Source of the DNA: an uncultured Desulfovibrio sp.
GTDB taxonomy: Bacteria > Desulfobacterota > Desulfovibrionia > Desulfovibrionales > Desulfovibrionaceae
Direction of reading: 5' to 3'
Length of the DNA stretch: 42,925 nt
Assembly: GCF_949282365.1 (NCBI RefSeq)
Contig: NZ_CASDOY010000011.1
Span: 1 to 42,925 of the forward strand
In this document: positions 31,905 through 39,602 of the stretch, one piece after another
How the letters are laid out: the number at the start of each line of letters is the position of its first letter
How positions within the stretch are numbered: position 1 is the first letter of the stretch
The notes under the pieces: generated by a model
Told to the model about the DNA's origin: nothing
Databases searched by the model: none
Seen by the model: the letters and a program-made list of their open reading frames with translations, nothing else
Position numbers and translations under genes: made by a program

Positions 31905-34037
31905 ATGGCTGCATCGCACCATTCCCGGCACATCCTCCTTTCCCTCCTGACCATGAGCTGCCTGATCCTGCCGCCCGCCCTGCCGGCCCCGGGCGCGGAT
32001 CTGGACGGCACCGCCAGCAACGGCCGCGCCGTGATCCACAGCGGCGACCGCTATGACAGCGTCTACGGCATCACCACCTACGGCAACGATGCCCAGGCCC
32101 GTTACGGCAGGGTCGTCAACGACGGCGGCCAGAGCATCCAGATCATGGGCGGCCAGGCCTACGGCAACAAGGCCGCCACCACCTACAACAGCGTGGTCGT
32201 CAACGGCGGCCGCGTCAGCGACAACGTCTACGGCGGCGCCGCCAGCGGCTACCTGTCGGCCCGCAGCAACAGCAATACCGTGGTCCAGAACGGCGGCGTC
32301 ACCTCCCATATCGTGGGCGGCAACGCGGACAGCGGCCGCAGCACGGCCCAGGCCGACAGCAACCTCGTCCTGATCCGGGGCGGCAGCACCGGCGCCCTCC
32401 TTGGCGGCTACGCAGCCGGACTCACGGGGGCCACGGCCCGTTACAACCTGATCAGCATCACCGGCGGCGACATCGCCAGCGTGGTCGGCGGTGATGCCGC
32501 CACGACCCGCGGCACGGCCGACGCCAGTTTCAATGCCGTGCTGATCAACGGCGGCAGCGTCAAGGGCAACGTCATCGGCGGGCTCGTCCACATGCAGTCC
32601 ACCGGGCAAAGCGTCACGGCCCGCTACAACGCCATCACCCTGGTCAACGGGACCATCGACGGCGAGGTCTACGGCAGCGCCGTGACGGACAGCCACAGTC
32701 AGACGAGGCCCCTGAACGGCTCCGGCAGCGGCAACAGCCTCAACCTGCTGGGCTGGCAGGGCACGCTCCAGCGCGTGGCCGCCTTCCAGCATCTCAACCT
32801 GGCCCTGCCCGACGCCATGCCTTCCGGCGCGACCCTGCTCACGCTGGGCGGCGGGCAGCAGTCAAACGACCTGAACGGCGCCACGGTGCGCATGCTGGGC
32901 GCCCTGGGCAGCAACGGCCTGCGCAGCGGCGACCAGTACATCCTGCTCCGCGGGACGGGGGCCGCCAACGCGGCCCTGTACGACAACGGCGTCGTGCGCA
33001 ACGCGCCCAAGGGCTTCGCCCTGCTCTTTGACGGCATCATGACGCAGGAAAACGATGCCGTGCGCCTGACCGTCACCGGCGTGCGCTCCAACCCGCAGCT
33101 CAAGGCTTTCAACGAGTACCGGGTGGCCGCCATGACGACCCTGGATCGCGGCGCCCGTCTGGTGGAAGGAGTCGCCCTGGACCACGCCCGTGAAGCCGCC
33201 GCCGGCCGCGAGGGCTGGATGCCCTTCGCCGCCGTCTACGGCGGGACGGAACGCAACGGGACGGAGGAGTATGCGGACAGCACGGGCCTGGCACTGACGG
33301 CCGGTCTGGCCCGCCATATGTCCCTTGACGCCGGCGGCCTGCTGCTGGGCGTGTTCTTCGAATACGGACAGGCGCGCATCGCCACCAGCAACGAGTTCTC
33401 CGTGGGCGACGTCTACGGCGACGGCGATGTGAGCTATGCGGGCGGCGGCGCCTTCGGCCGCTTCGATCTGGGGACCGGCCCCCTGGCCGGGCTGTACGCC
33501 CAGGGCGGCCTGCGCCTGGGCCAGGTCAGCGGCGGCTGGAACACCGCCGATATCGCCAGCACCCTGCAGCAGGATGCCGATTTCGGCACGGCCACGGCCT
33601 ACTACGGCCTGTTTGCCAGCCTCGGCTATGCCGTGCGCCCCGTCGACAGGCTGACCATCGACAGCCGCGCCTCCTTCTTCTGGACCCATCAGGACGGCCA
33701 GGACATCAGCATCATGGGCGAGGGCTTCCGCCTGGAAGCCATGGATTCCTGCCTGCTCCGCCTCGGCACGCGCGTGGCGTACGAGATGCTCCCGGGGGTC
33801 AGCCCCTATGTGGGCGCGGCCTGGGAACACCAGTTCGACGGCACGGCCCGCACGCAGCTGCTGCACCACGGTGCCGATGCCCCGTCCGTCTCCATGCGCG
33901 GCGACAGCGCCGTCATCAGCGCGGGCCTGCAGCTGACGCCCGGCTCCCACCCCCTGCGTGCCGATCTGGGCATCGAGGCCGTCTCGGGCGTCCGGCAGGG
34001 CTTCGGCGGGCATGCCCGCCTGGTCTGGGAATTCTAG
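31905..34037 (+). CDS. Autotransporter (type V secretion) with repetitive passenger
   Basis: A 710-residue surface protein. A signal peptide (residues 1-31) is followed by a passenger of about 370 residues whose first part (about 45-270) is built from imperfect repeats of roughly 40-50 residues, each with a core like YNSVVVNGGRVSDNVYGGAA, SNTVVQNGGVTSHIVGGNAD, NLISITGGDIASVVGGDAA and NAVLINGGSVKGNVIGGL. Such repeats suit a right-handed beta-helix. The last 280 residues are an autotransporter beta-barrel with alternating strands and end in the aromatic motif RLVWEF. The function (adhesin or other) is not evident. The ribosome binding site is weak. It is monocistronic and ends at a strong terminator. 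Confidence 0.85.
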   Translation: MAASHHSRHILLSLLTMSCLILPPALPAPGADLDGTASNGRAVIHSGDRYDSVYGITTYGNDAQARYGRVVNDGGQSIQIMGGQAYGNKAATTYNSVVVNGGRVSDNVYGGAASGYLSARSNSNTVVQNGGVTSHIVGGNADSGRSTAQADSNLVLIRGGSTGALLGGYAAGLTGATARYNLISITGGDIASVVGGDAATTRGTADASFNAVLINGGSVKGNVIGGLVHMQSTGQSVTARYNAITLVNGTIDGEVYGSAVTDSHSQTRPLNGSGSGNSLNLLGWQGTLQRVAAFQHLNLALPDAMPSGATLLTLGGGQQSNDLNGATVRMLGALGSNGLRSGDQYILLRGTGAANAALYDNGVVRNAPKGFALLFDGIMTQENDAVRLTVTGVRSNPQLKAFNEYRVAAMTTLDRGARLVEGVALDHAREAAAGREGWMPFAAVYGGTERNGTEEYADSTGLALTAGLARHMSLDAGGLLLGVFFEYGQARIATSNEFSVGDVYGDGDVSYAGGGAFGRFDLGTGPLAGLYAQGGLRLGQVSGGWNTADIASTLQQDADFGTATAYYGLFASLGYAVRPVDRLTIDSRASFFWTHQDGQDISIMGEGFRLEAMDSCLLRLGTRVAYEMLPGVSPYVGAAWEHQFDGTARTQLLHHGADAPSVSMRGDSAVISAGLQLTPGSHPLRADLGIEAVSGVRQGFGGHARLVWEF

Positions 34038-34086
34038 CCGGGACGACAGCGCCGGGACGGCGCGTCGATGATGCACGAAATGACAC

Positions 34087-34121
34087 GGGGAGCGGACAGC
34101 CTACCGTCCGCTCCCCCTTTT
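34087..34121 (+). terminator. Terminator of the autotransporter gene
   Basis: GGGGAGCGGAC (34087-34097) pairs perfectly with GTCCGCTCCCC (34106-34116) and is followed by CTTTT. The stem could also stop leftward transcription from the acetyltransferase gene, although it lacks T on that side. Confidence 0.85.
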
Positions 34122-34129
34122 GCCGTGGT

Positions 34130-34717
34130 TCAGGTGCGGGAATGCCGCCCGAGCACAGCCGCCACCACACGCCCGTCCAGGCTGCCGAAGGGCCGCAGGG
34201 GCGCGGGCGCTCCGGCCCCGTCCTCTTGCAGGCGCTTGCCGTACCAGACGATGTCGTGCCAGCGGCCCTGTTTCCAGCCCGAAGCGGGGAAGTGCCCCAG
34301 CAGACGGAAGCCCGCGGCCCGGTGCAGGGCCTCGCTGGCCGCGTTGGGCACGGCGATGCAGCCGTAGGCATTGACGACCCCCTGCAGGGCCAGCAGCTCC
34401 AGCAGGGCCCCGTACAGGGCCGTGCCGACGCCCCGCCCCCGGGCGGAATCCAGCACATAGACGGAACATTCCACGTTCCAGGCATAGGCCGCGCGTTCCA
34501 TGTGCCGGTGGGCATAGGCATAGCCCAGCATCCGCCCCGGCCCGTGGCAGACCAGCCAGGGATGGTCCGGCAGCACCCGCCGCAGGCGCGCGCCGAACTC
34601 CGCGGCCGTGGGCACCGTGTATTCGAAGGTGATGGCCGTGTCCCGCACATAGGGAGCGTAGATGGCCAGCATGGGGAAGATGTCCGCTTCCCCGGCCGGA
34701 CGCAGGCGAAAGCTCAT
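34130..34717 (-). CDS. GNAT acetyltransferase, phosphinothricin/methionine-sulfone acetyltransferase type
   Basis: A 195-residue GNAT enzyme. MSFRLRPAGEADIFPMLAIY, RDTAITFEYTVPTAAEFGAR, RAAYAWNVECSVYVLDSARG with the acetyl-CoA loop RGRGVGTALY, VNAYGCIAVPN, and GFRLLGHFPASGWKQGRWHD followed by DIVWYGKRL all fit the Pat/MnaT subfamily. Known members acetylate phosphinothricin-like compounds or methionine derivatives; the substrate here is unknown. The ATG at 34717 overlaps the stop of the upstream O-antigen-ligase-like gene (ATGA) and GGAGGA precedes it, so translation is probably coupled. Confidence 0.85.
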   Translation of the reverse strand: MSFRLRPAGEADIFPMLAIYAPYVRDTAITFEYTVPTAAEFGARLRRVLPDHPWLVCHGPGRMLGYAYAHRHMERAAYAWNVECSVYVLDSARGRGVGTALYGALLELLALQGVVNAYGCIAVPNAASEALHRAAGFRLLGHFPASGWKQGRWHDIVWYGKRLQEDGAGAPAPLRPFGSLDGRVVAAVLGRHSRT

Positions 34718-36042
34718 GCCCCGTCCTCCGTTCCCGGAGGCGCTCCCCTGTCCGCCGCCAGGCCGTTGACCACGCCGCCGATGCAGATGCCCAGGCTGCA
34801 CATGGCCAGGGCGAGCCACCAGATGCGATAAAAGTCGTGGCCGAAGATGCCGTTGACCAGCCAGCCCAGCCAGCCCAGGTAGAACCAGGCCGTCAGCCGC
34901 CAGTAGAGCAGGCTGCCCGTGGCCTCCGCCGCGCGCCGGGCCACGCCGTCGTCATGCAGGGCGCGGCGGACATGCCTGCCCGCCCACCAGACGAAGCCCA
35001 GCAGGAAGATCATGCCCAGCAGGAAGCCGACGATGCCGTGGGCATAGAGCATGTCCAGGTACATGTTGTGCGGATGGCTGATGGTGATGGCGTCGCGGGC
35101 CGGAGCCAGGCCCAGGGCACGGAAGCAGGCGTTGTAGCGGTCGAGCCCGGCCCCGAACCAGGGATGCTCCATGAAGACCTGCCAGCCCAGGGACCAGAGG
35201 CTCCAGCGGCCGTCGCCCGCCACGGTGGACGGATCCATGCGCTGGAAGGACAGCAGGGTGAAACCGCCCAGGACCAGCACCGTGCCCCAGAGGGCCGCGC
35301 GCCCCGCCCGGCCGCCAGTGAGCAGCGCCCAGAAGACGAAGGCCGCGGCCACGGCCAGGATGCCGCTGCGGCTGGATGCGCCGTGCAGCAGGAAGAAGGC
35401 CGGCGCGAAGAGCAGCAGCCAGACCGCCGCCGAAGGCCCGACAGCAAGACGGCGGCGCAGCAGGAACCAGCAGGCGAAGGCCGGGATCATGGCCAGGGCC
35501 ATATAATTGCCCACGCTGTAGTCTCCCAGGCTGCCCGTCAGGCGTCCGGCATGGGGCGCATAGCCCATGATGAAGTCGAAGCCCGTCCAGGCCTGCCACA
35601 TGCCGTCCAGGCCCTGCCAGAGGCAGGCCAGCACACAGGCCCAGACCAGACGGCGCAGATCGCGGGTGGAGCGCACGCACTCCATGGCGATGAAGGGCAG
35701 GATATAGGCCTTGTTGACGCCCATGCCCGCATGGAGGAAGGACTGCCAGACATCGGTGGAGAACAGCACGCCGATGAGGGTCATGGCCCCGGCGCAGACG
35801 AACAGGGGCCAGACCGTGAGGCGGCGCAGCACGGAGACCTGCCAGCAATGCCGGTAATAGAGCACGAGAAAGATGAAGCAGAGCGGCGGCGTCACCTCGC
35901 GCCAGCCGTAACCGATGGGGAACAGGGCCAGCGAGGTCCAGAAGGTCCAGAACAGGCATGCATGCCAGAAGCGGCCGGGATCGGCGTCATGCCGTGCCCG
36001 CAGGCGGGCCATCAGGTCTTCAAGGCAGTGTGGCAGCGGCAT
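34714..36042 (-). CDS. O-antigen ligase-like (Wzy/WaaL superfamily) membrane protein
   Basis: A 442-residue polytopic membrane protein with about 10-12 helices. The pattern fits the O-antigen ligase family: a hydrophobic N-terminal half, a GRLTGSLGDYSVGNYMALAM segment, the stretch SSRSGILAVAAAFVFWALL, and the large periplasmic loop with FMEHPWFGAGLDRYN and ISHPHNMYLDMLYAHGIVG, including the conserved His near the end of the loop. Such proteins join polysaccharide to lipid A-core or polymerise repeat units. The start at 36042 has GGAGG 6 bases upstream; the long upstream frame is unsupported. No other LPS genes are nearby. Confidence 0.88.
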   Translation of the reverse strand: MPLPHCLEDLMARLRARHDADPGRFWHACLFWTFWTSLALFPIGYGWREVTPPLCFIFLVLYYRHCWQVSVLRRLTVWPLFVCAGAMTLIGVLFSTDVWQSFLHAGMGVNKAYILPFIAMECVRSTRDLRRLVWACVLACLWQGLDGMWQAWTGFDFIMGYAPHAGRLTGSLGDYSVGNYMALAMIPAFACWFLLRRRLAVGPSAAVWLLLFAPAFFLLHGASSRSGILAVAAAFVFWALLTGGRAGRAALWGTVLVLGGFTLLSFQRMDPSTVAGDGRWSLWSLGWQVFMEHPWFGAGLDRYNACFRALGLAPARDAITISHPHNMYLDMLYAHGIVGFLLGMIFLLGFVWWAGRHVRRALHDDGVARRAAEATGSLLYWRLTAWFYLGWLGWLVNGIFGHDFYRIWWLALAMCSLGICIGGVVNGLAADRGAPPGTEDGA

Positions 36043-36110
36043 GGGGGACCTCCTGTTGAACGGGACACCTCCAGACATAGCCGTGCCCTCCGCCTTTTTC
36101 AAGCCACCTC

Positions 36111-36149
36111 TTGCCACACGGGCCGTGCTGGGATAAGTAAATGTTACTT
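36111..36149 (+). promoter_or_regulatory. Candidate promoter with palindromic operator-like site before the NYN gene
   Basis: TTGCCA (36111-36116), 17 bases, then TAAGTA (36134-36139). Overlapping the -10 is the perfect inverted repeat AAGTAA-ATG-TTACTT (36135-36149). The -10 hexamer is weak, so the promoter call is tentative; the palindrome is certain. Confidence 0.4.
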
Positions 36150-36177
36150 TGTCTATTGATAAGCTATTGAGGAGATT

Positions 36178-36867
36178 ATGGCACGTTTTACCGGTTTTGA
36201 TGAAGTTTACAGCGCCCTGTACGTGGACTTTGACAACATTTACACCCGTTTTCTTGAAGCCGACCCCGAAGCCGCCCGCGCCTTCGGCACCGCCCCCTAT
36301 CGCTGGGTGCGCTGGATCGAGAACCATGCCCTGCGCATCCTCTACGGCGACGGCGTCCGCCGCCGCATCCTGAAGCGCATGTGCTATCTCAACCCGCAAC
36401 GCTATCAGGAATTCCGTTACCACTTCATCCGCAGCGCCTTCCAGGTGGTGGACTGTCCGCCCCTGACCACGCGCGGCAAGACCAGCACGGACATCCATCT
36501 GGTCATGGACTGCATGGACGACCTGTCCCACCCCACCCATTTCGACGAGTTCATCATCCTTTCGGGCGATGCGGACTTCACGCCCCTGCTCATCCGCCTG
36601 CAGGAGCATGCCCGCCGCACCCTGATCCTCTCCGTGGGCTATTCCTCGCCCGCTTACACGGCGGCGGCCTCCTGGCGCATCCGCGAGGACTGGTTCCTGC
36701 AGCAGGCCCTCAAGGACGAACGCTTCGAAGAGGAAGGCGAAAGCCCGGCGGCCGGACAGAACCTGCCCCAGGCCCGCCCCCTGCGCGACACCCTTTCGCG
36801 CATGGCCCCGGGCGGCCCCGACGAGGACGACGAAGACGAGGGTCCCGCGCCCGGCAACAGCTGGTAG
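36178..36867 (+). CDS. NYN-domain (PIN-like) ribonuclease-like protein
   Basis: A 229-residue protein whose first 170 residues form a NYN domain. Acidic residues expected in the metal site appear in YVDFDN (Asp17, Asp19), TSTDIHLVMD and FIILSGDADFTPLL. The order and context match the LabA/NYN group of PIN-like nucleases. The last 50 residues are Glu/Asp/Pro-rich and probably disordered (GGPDEDDEDEGPAPG). GGAG lies 5 bases before the ATG. It is monocistronic, with a palindromic site in its promoter region. The target RNA is unknown. Confidence 0.85.
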   Translation: MARFTGFDEVYSALYVDFDNIYTRFLEADPEAARAFGTAPYRWVRWIENHALRILYGDGVRRRILKRMCYLNPQRYQEFRYHFIRSAFQVVDCPPLTTRGKTSTDIHLVMDCMDDLSHPTHFDEFIILSGDADFTPLLIRLQEHARRTLILSVGYSSPAYTAAASWRIREDWFLQQALKDERFEEEGESPAAGQNLPQARPLRDTLSRMAPGGPDEDDEDEGPAPGNSW

Positions 36868-36977
36868 TCCCGCCAGCCTTCCGGCGCGTCCCATAACACG
36901 CAACTGTGGCCGGTTTTGGCATGCGGGCGCGAGCTTCAGGCCAGAACACCCTTCCCCAACCTTACGGAGGCAGCAAT

Positions 36978-37718
36978 ATGTTCCGCAAACTCACGCTTTC
37001 CCTGTGTGCCCTCATCCTGATGTGCACCCCTGTGGCCGCCAAGACCCTGGTGGTGGCCGGCAACTGTGCCTTCCCGCCCATGGAATTCCTGACCGACAAG
37101 AAGGTGCCCACCGGCTATTCCATCGACTACATCCATGAGATCGCCAAACGCGCCGACCTGAAGATCGAGTTCCGCGATGTGGCCTGGGACGGCATCTTCG
37201 CCGGTCTGGCCGCCGGCAACTATGACATCCTGGCCTCCTCCACCACCATCACCCCCGAGCGCCAGCAGGCCTTCGACTTCACCATCCCCTACTACGGCGC
37301 CGTGCAGGCCGTGGTCATGGCCAAGGGCAAGAAGCTGGACAGCCTGGCCGGGCTCAAGGGCCTGACCGTGGGCAGCCAGATCGGCATCACCGGCGTCTTC
37401 GTGCTGCGCAAGGCCGACGTGGGCGCCAAGATCAAGGAATACGACGACATCGGCCTGGCCTTCGAAGACCTGGCCGCCGGCCGCACGGACGCCGTCATCT
37501 GTGACGACCCCGTGGCCAAGTACTACGCCAACAAGCGCGCCGACTTCGCCGGCAAGTTCACCGTCGTCTACCTGCACAAGGATCCCGAATATTACGGTTT
37601 CTGCCTGCGCAAGGGCGAGACCAAGCTGCTGGAGCGCCTCAACAAGGCCATCGCCAGCATGCAGGCCGACGGCACCGAGACCAAGCTGAAGATCAAGTGG
37701 ATGGGCTCCGCCGACTAG
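36978..37718 (+). CDS. Polar amino-acid ABC transporter substrate-binding protein (copy 1)
   Basis: A 246-residue periplasmic binding protein (solute-binding family 3). The signal peptide MFRKLTLSLCALILMCTPVA is cleaved after VAA; there is no proper lipobox. Family features include FPPMEFLTDKKVPTGYSIDY, DVAWDGIFAGLAAGNYD, STTITPERQQAFDFTIPYY, GSQIGITG and DAVICDDPVAKYY. GGAGG is 8 bases before the ATG. It is about 79% identical (hand count, 194 of 246) to the following gene and exactly the same length, so the pair arose by tandem duplication with a 980-bp period. The ligand is probably a polar amino acid. Confidence 0.9.
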   Translation: MFRKLTLSLCALILMCTPVAAKTLVVAGNCAFPPMEFLTDKKVPTGYSIDYIHEIAKRADLKIEFRDVAWDGIFAGLAAGNYDILASSTTITPERQQAFDFTIPYYGAVQAVVMAKGKKLDSLAGLKGLTVGSQIGITGVFVLRKADVGAKIKEYDDIGLAFEDLAAGRTDAVICDDPVAKYYANKRADFAGKFTVVYLHKDPEYYGFCLRKGETKLLERLNKAIASMQADGTETKLKIKWMGSAD

Positions 37719-37757
37719 CGTCAGGCCCGGCCCCGGCCATCTTCATCATGACATCCC

Positions 37758-37783
37758 GCGGGAGGGCCCTTGGGCCCTCCCGC
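37758..37783 (+). other. Strong intercistronic hairpin without T run
   Basis: GCGGGAGGGCCC (37758-37769), two bases, and GGGCCCTCCCGC (37772-37783) form a 12-bp perfect stem 40 bases past the first binding-protein gene. No T tract follows on either strand, so it is more likely an RNA-stabilising or processing element than a classical terminator. Confidence 0.7.
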
Positions 37784-37850
37784 CCTTCCCGCAGCAGGGC
37801 CCGCCATGCGGCCCGGAGCGGGGATCTGCCGCTCCGGCGGCCGCCGGGTA

Positions 37851-37879
37851 TTGACGCCACCGGCCTGCGCGGCTAATAA
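37851..37879 (+). promoter_or_regulatory. Candidate promoter of the second binding-protein gene
   Basis: TTGACG (37851-37856), a 17-base spacer and TAATAA (37874-37879) lie 78 bases before the ATG at 37958. This would let the second copy and the transporter genes be expressed independently of copy 1. Confidence 0.5.
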
Positions 37880-37957
37880 AACGCAGTTTGGCCGCTGTTG
37901 GCGTACCGGCATGCGTCCAGGCCAGGACATCCCATCAACTTTACCGGAGGCAGCAAT

Positions 37958-38698
37958 ATGTTCCGCAAACTCACGCTCACTTTGTGCGCCCTGGTGCTGA
38001 TGTGCACTCCCGTGGCCGCCGAGACCCTGGTGGTCGCCACCAACTGCACCTATCCCCCCATGGAATTCCTGAGCGACCAGAAGGTGCCCAGCGGCTATTC
38101 CATCGACTATGCCACGGAAGTGGTCAAACGCGCCGGTTATGACATGGAACTGCGCGACGTGGCCTGGGACGGCATCTTCGCCGGCCTGGCCGCCGGCAAC
38201 TATGACCTGCTGGCCGCCTCCACCACCATCACCCCCGAACGCCTGAAGGCCTTCGACTTCACCGAACCCTACTATGGCGTGGTGCAGGCCGTGGTCATGC
38301 CCAAGGGCAAGAAGCTCTCCGGCCTGGCCGAGCTCAAGGGCCTGACCGTGGGCAGCCAGATCGGCATCACCGGCGTGATCGTGCTGCAGGAAGCCAACGT
38401 GGGCGCCAAGATCCGCGAATACGACGATATCGGCCTGGCCTTCGAAGACCTGGCCGCCGGTCGCGTGGACGCCGTCATCTGTGACGACCCGGTCGCCAAA
38501 TACTACGCCAACAAGCGCACCGACTTTGCCGGCAAGTTCTCCGTGGCCTACCAGCACAGCAATCCCGAATTCTTCGGCTTCTGCCTGCGCAAGGGCCGCA
38601 CCGACATGCTGGAGCGCCTCAACAAGGCCATCGCCGAGATCAAGGCCGACGGCACCGAAGCCAAGCTCAAGGTCAAGTGGATGGGTACTGCCGAGTAA
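37958..38698 (+). CDS. Polar amino-acid ABC transporter substrate-binding protein (copy 2)
   Basis: A 246-residue periplasmic solute-binding family 3 protein, paralogue of the preceding gene. The leader and ribosome binding site region (GGAGGCAGCAATATGTTCCG) is identical to copy 1. Differences cluster around residues 22-62 (ATNCTYPPMEF versus AGNCAFPPMEF, KRAGYDMEL versus KRADLKIEF) and near the C-terminus, while the central core (GSQIGITG, EYDDIGLAFEDLAAGR, DAVICDDPVAKYYANKR) is kept. This pattern suggests retained fold with possibly shifted ligand preference. It is followed by the permease and ATPase genes. Confidence 0.9.
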   Translation: MFRKLTLTLCALVLMCTPVAAETLVVATNCTYPPMEFLSDQKVPSGYSIDYATEVVKRAGYDMELRDVAWDGIFAGLAAGNYDLLAASTTITPERLKAFDFTEPYYGVVQAVVMPKGKKLSGLAELKGLTVGSQIGITGVIVLQEANVGAKIREYDDIGLAFEDLAAGRVDAVICDDPVAKYYANKRTDFAGKFSVAYQHSNPEFFGFCLRKGRTDMLERLNKAIAEIKADGTEAKLKVKWMGTAE

Positions 38699-38746
38699 CC
38701 TGCCGCAGTGACCGGCACTGCCGGTCCCCATTTTGTGACAACCGTT

Positions 38747-38770
38747 CGGAAGGGCCTCCGGGCCCTTCCG
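38747..38770 (+). other. Second intercistronic hairpin without T run
   Basis: CGGAAGGGCC (38747-38756), TCCG and GGCCCTTCCG (38761-38770) form a perfect 10-bp stem between the second binding-protein gene and the permease gene. No T tract follows. Its position mirrors the hairpin after copy 1. Confidence 0.7.
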
Positions 38771-38801
38771 GCGTTCCCGCATACAAGGGGCAACCTGTAC
38801 A

Positions 38802-39602
38802 ATGAAAGACGAAGGGCAAAGCAAAGGCAACATCATCATGGTGACGGACGGCCCGGCCATCCCCAACCCCCGGGAATGGCGGCTCGTCAACGCATGGTCC
38901 ATCGCCCTGTTCGGTGCCATCATCACCCTGGTGCTGCTCTGCACCACCGGACCGGATGTCTATCGCGAGGCCATCATCTTCCTGCCGGACGGCCTGCTGC
39001 TCACCTTCAAGGTGACGGCCTACTCCATCTGCGGCGCCGTGCCGCTGGGCCTGCTGACCGGCCTCGGGCGCATCTCGCGCAACCGCTTCTTCAACCTGCT
39101 GGCCTCCACCTATGTGGAAGTCATCCGCGGCATCCCCCTGCTGGTCCAGATCTTCTACATCTACTTCGCCATCTCCATGCTGGTGAAGATGGAGGGCGTG
39201 ACCTCCGCCGTCATCGCCCTGAGCTTCTGCTACGGCGCCTACATGGGCGAAGTCTTCCGCGCGGGCATCCTGGCCATCCCCCACGGACAGACCGAAGCCG
39301 CCCGCTCCCTGGGCTTCAACCGCGTGCAGACCATGTTCTATGTGGTGCTGCCCCAGGCCTGGCGCACCATCATCCCGCCCGTGGGCAACGAATGCATCGC
39401 CATGCTCAAGGATACGGCCCTGGTCTCCGTCATCGGCATGCCCGACCTGATGCAGCGCGCCCGCAGTTTCGCCTCCAAGAGCTACTGCTATTTCGAGTCC
39501 TACACCGTAGTGGCCCTGGTGTACCTCATCATCACCCTCATCCTCTCCAAGATCGTCAGCATCATCGAAGCGAGGCTCAATCACTATGACAGAAAAAAAT
39601 AG
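38802..39602 (+). CDS. Polar amino-acid ABC transporter permease
   Basis: A 266-residue inner-membrane permease of the His/Glu/Gln/Arg type with about five or six helices. The family signatures are TFKVTAYSICGAVPLGLLTG near the start of the core, TYVEVIRGIPLLVQIFYIYF, and the EAA loop GQTEAARSLGFNRVQTMFYV followed by VLPQAWRTIIPPVGNE and LKDTALVSVIGMPDLM. The ATG at 38802 has a distant GGGG; a second ATG at 38838 is possible. The stop overlaps the ATPase start by 17 bases. It pairs with itself or an unseen partner; only one permease gene is present. Confidence 0.92.
   Translation: MKDEGQSKGNIIMVTDGPAIPNPREWRLVNAWSIALFGAIITLVLLCTTGPDVYREAIIFLPDGLLLTFKVTAYSICGAVPLGLLTGLGRISRNRFFNLLASTYVEVIRGIPLLVQIFYIYFAISMLVKMEGVTSAVIALSFCYGAYMGEVFRAGILAIPHGQTEAARSLGFNRVQTMFYVVLPQAWRTIIPPVGNECIAMLKDTALVSVIGMPDLMQRARSFASKSYCYFESYTVVALVYLIITLILSKIVSIIEARLNHYDRKK

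Noticed and set aside
36906..36930. Sigma54-like TTGGCAT...GCGCGAGC before the first binding-protein gene
   Set aside because: The distance between the GG and GC elements is off by one and the -12 half lacks TTGC; no sigma54 activator gene is nearby.
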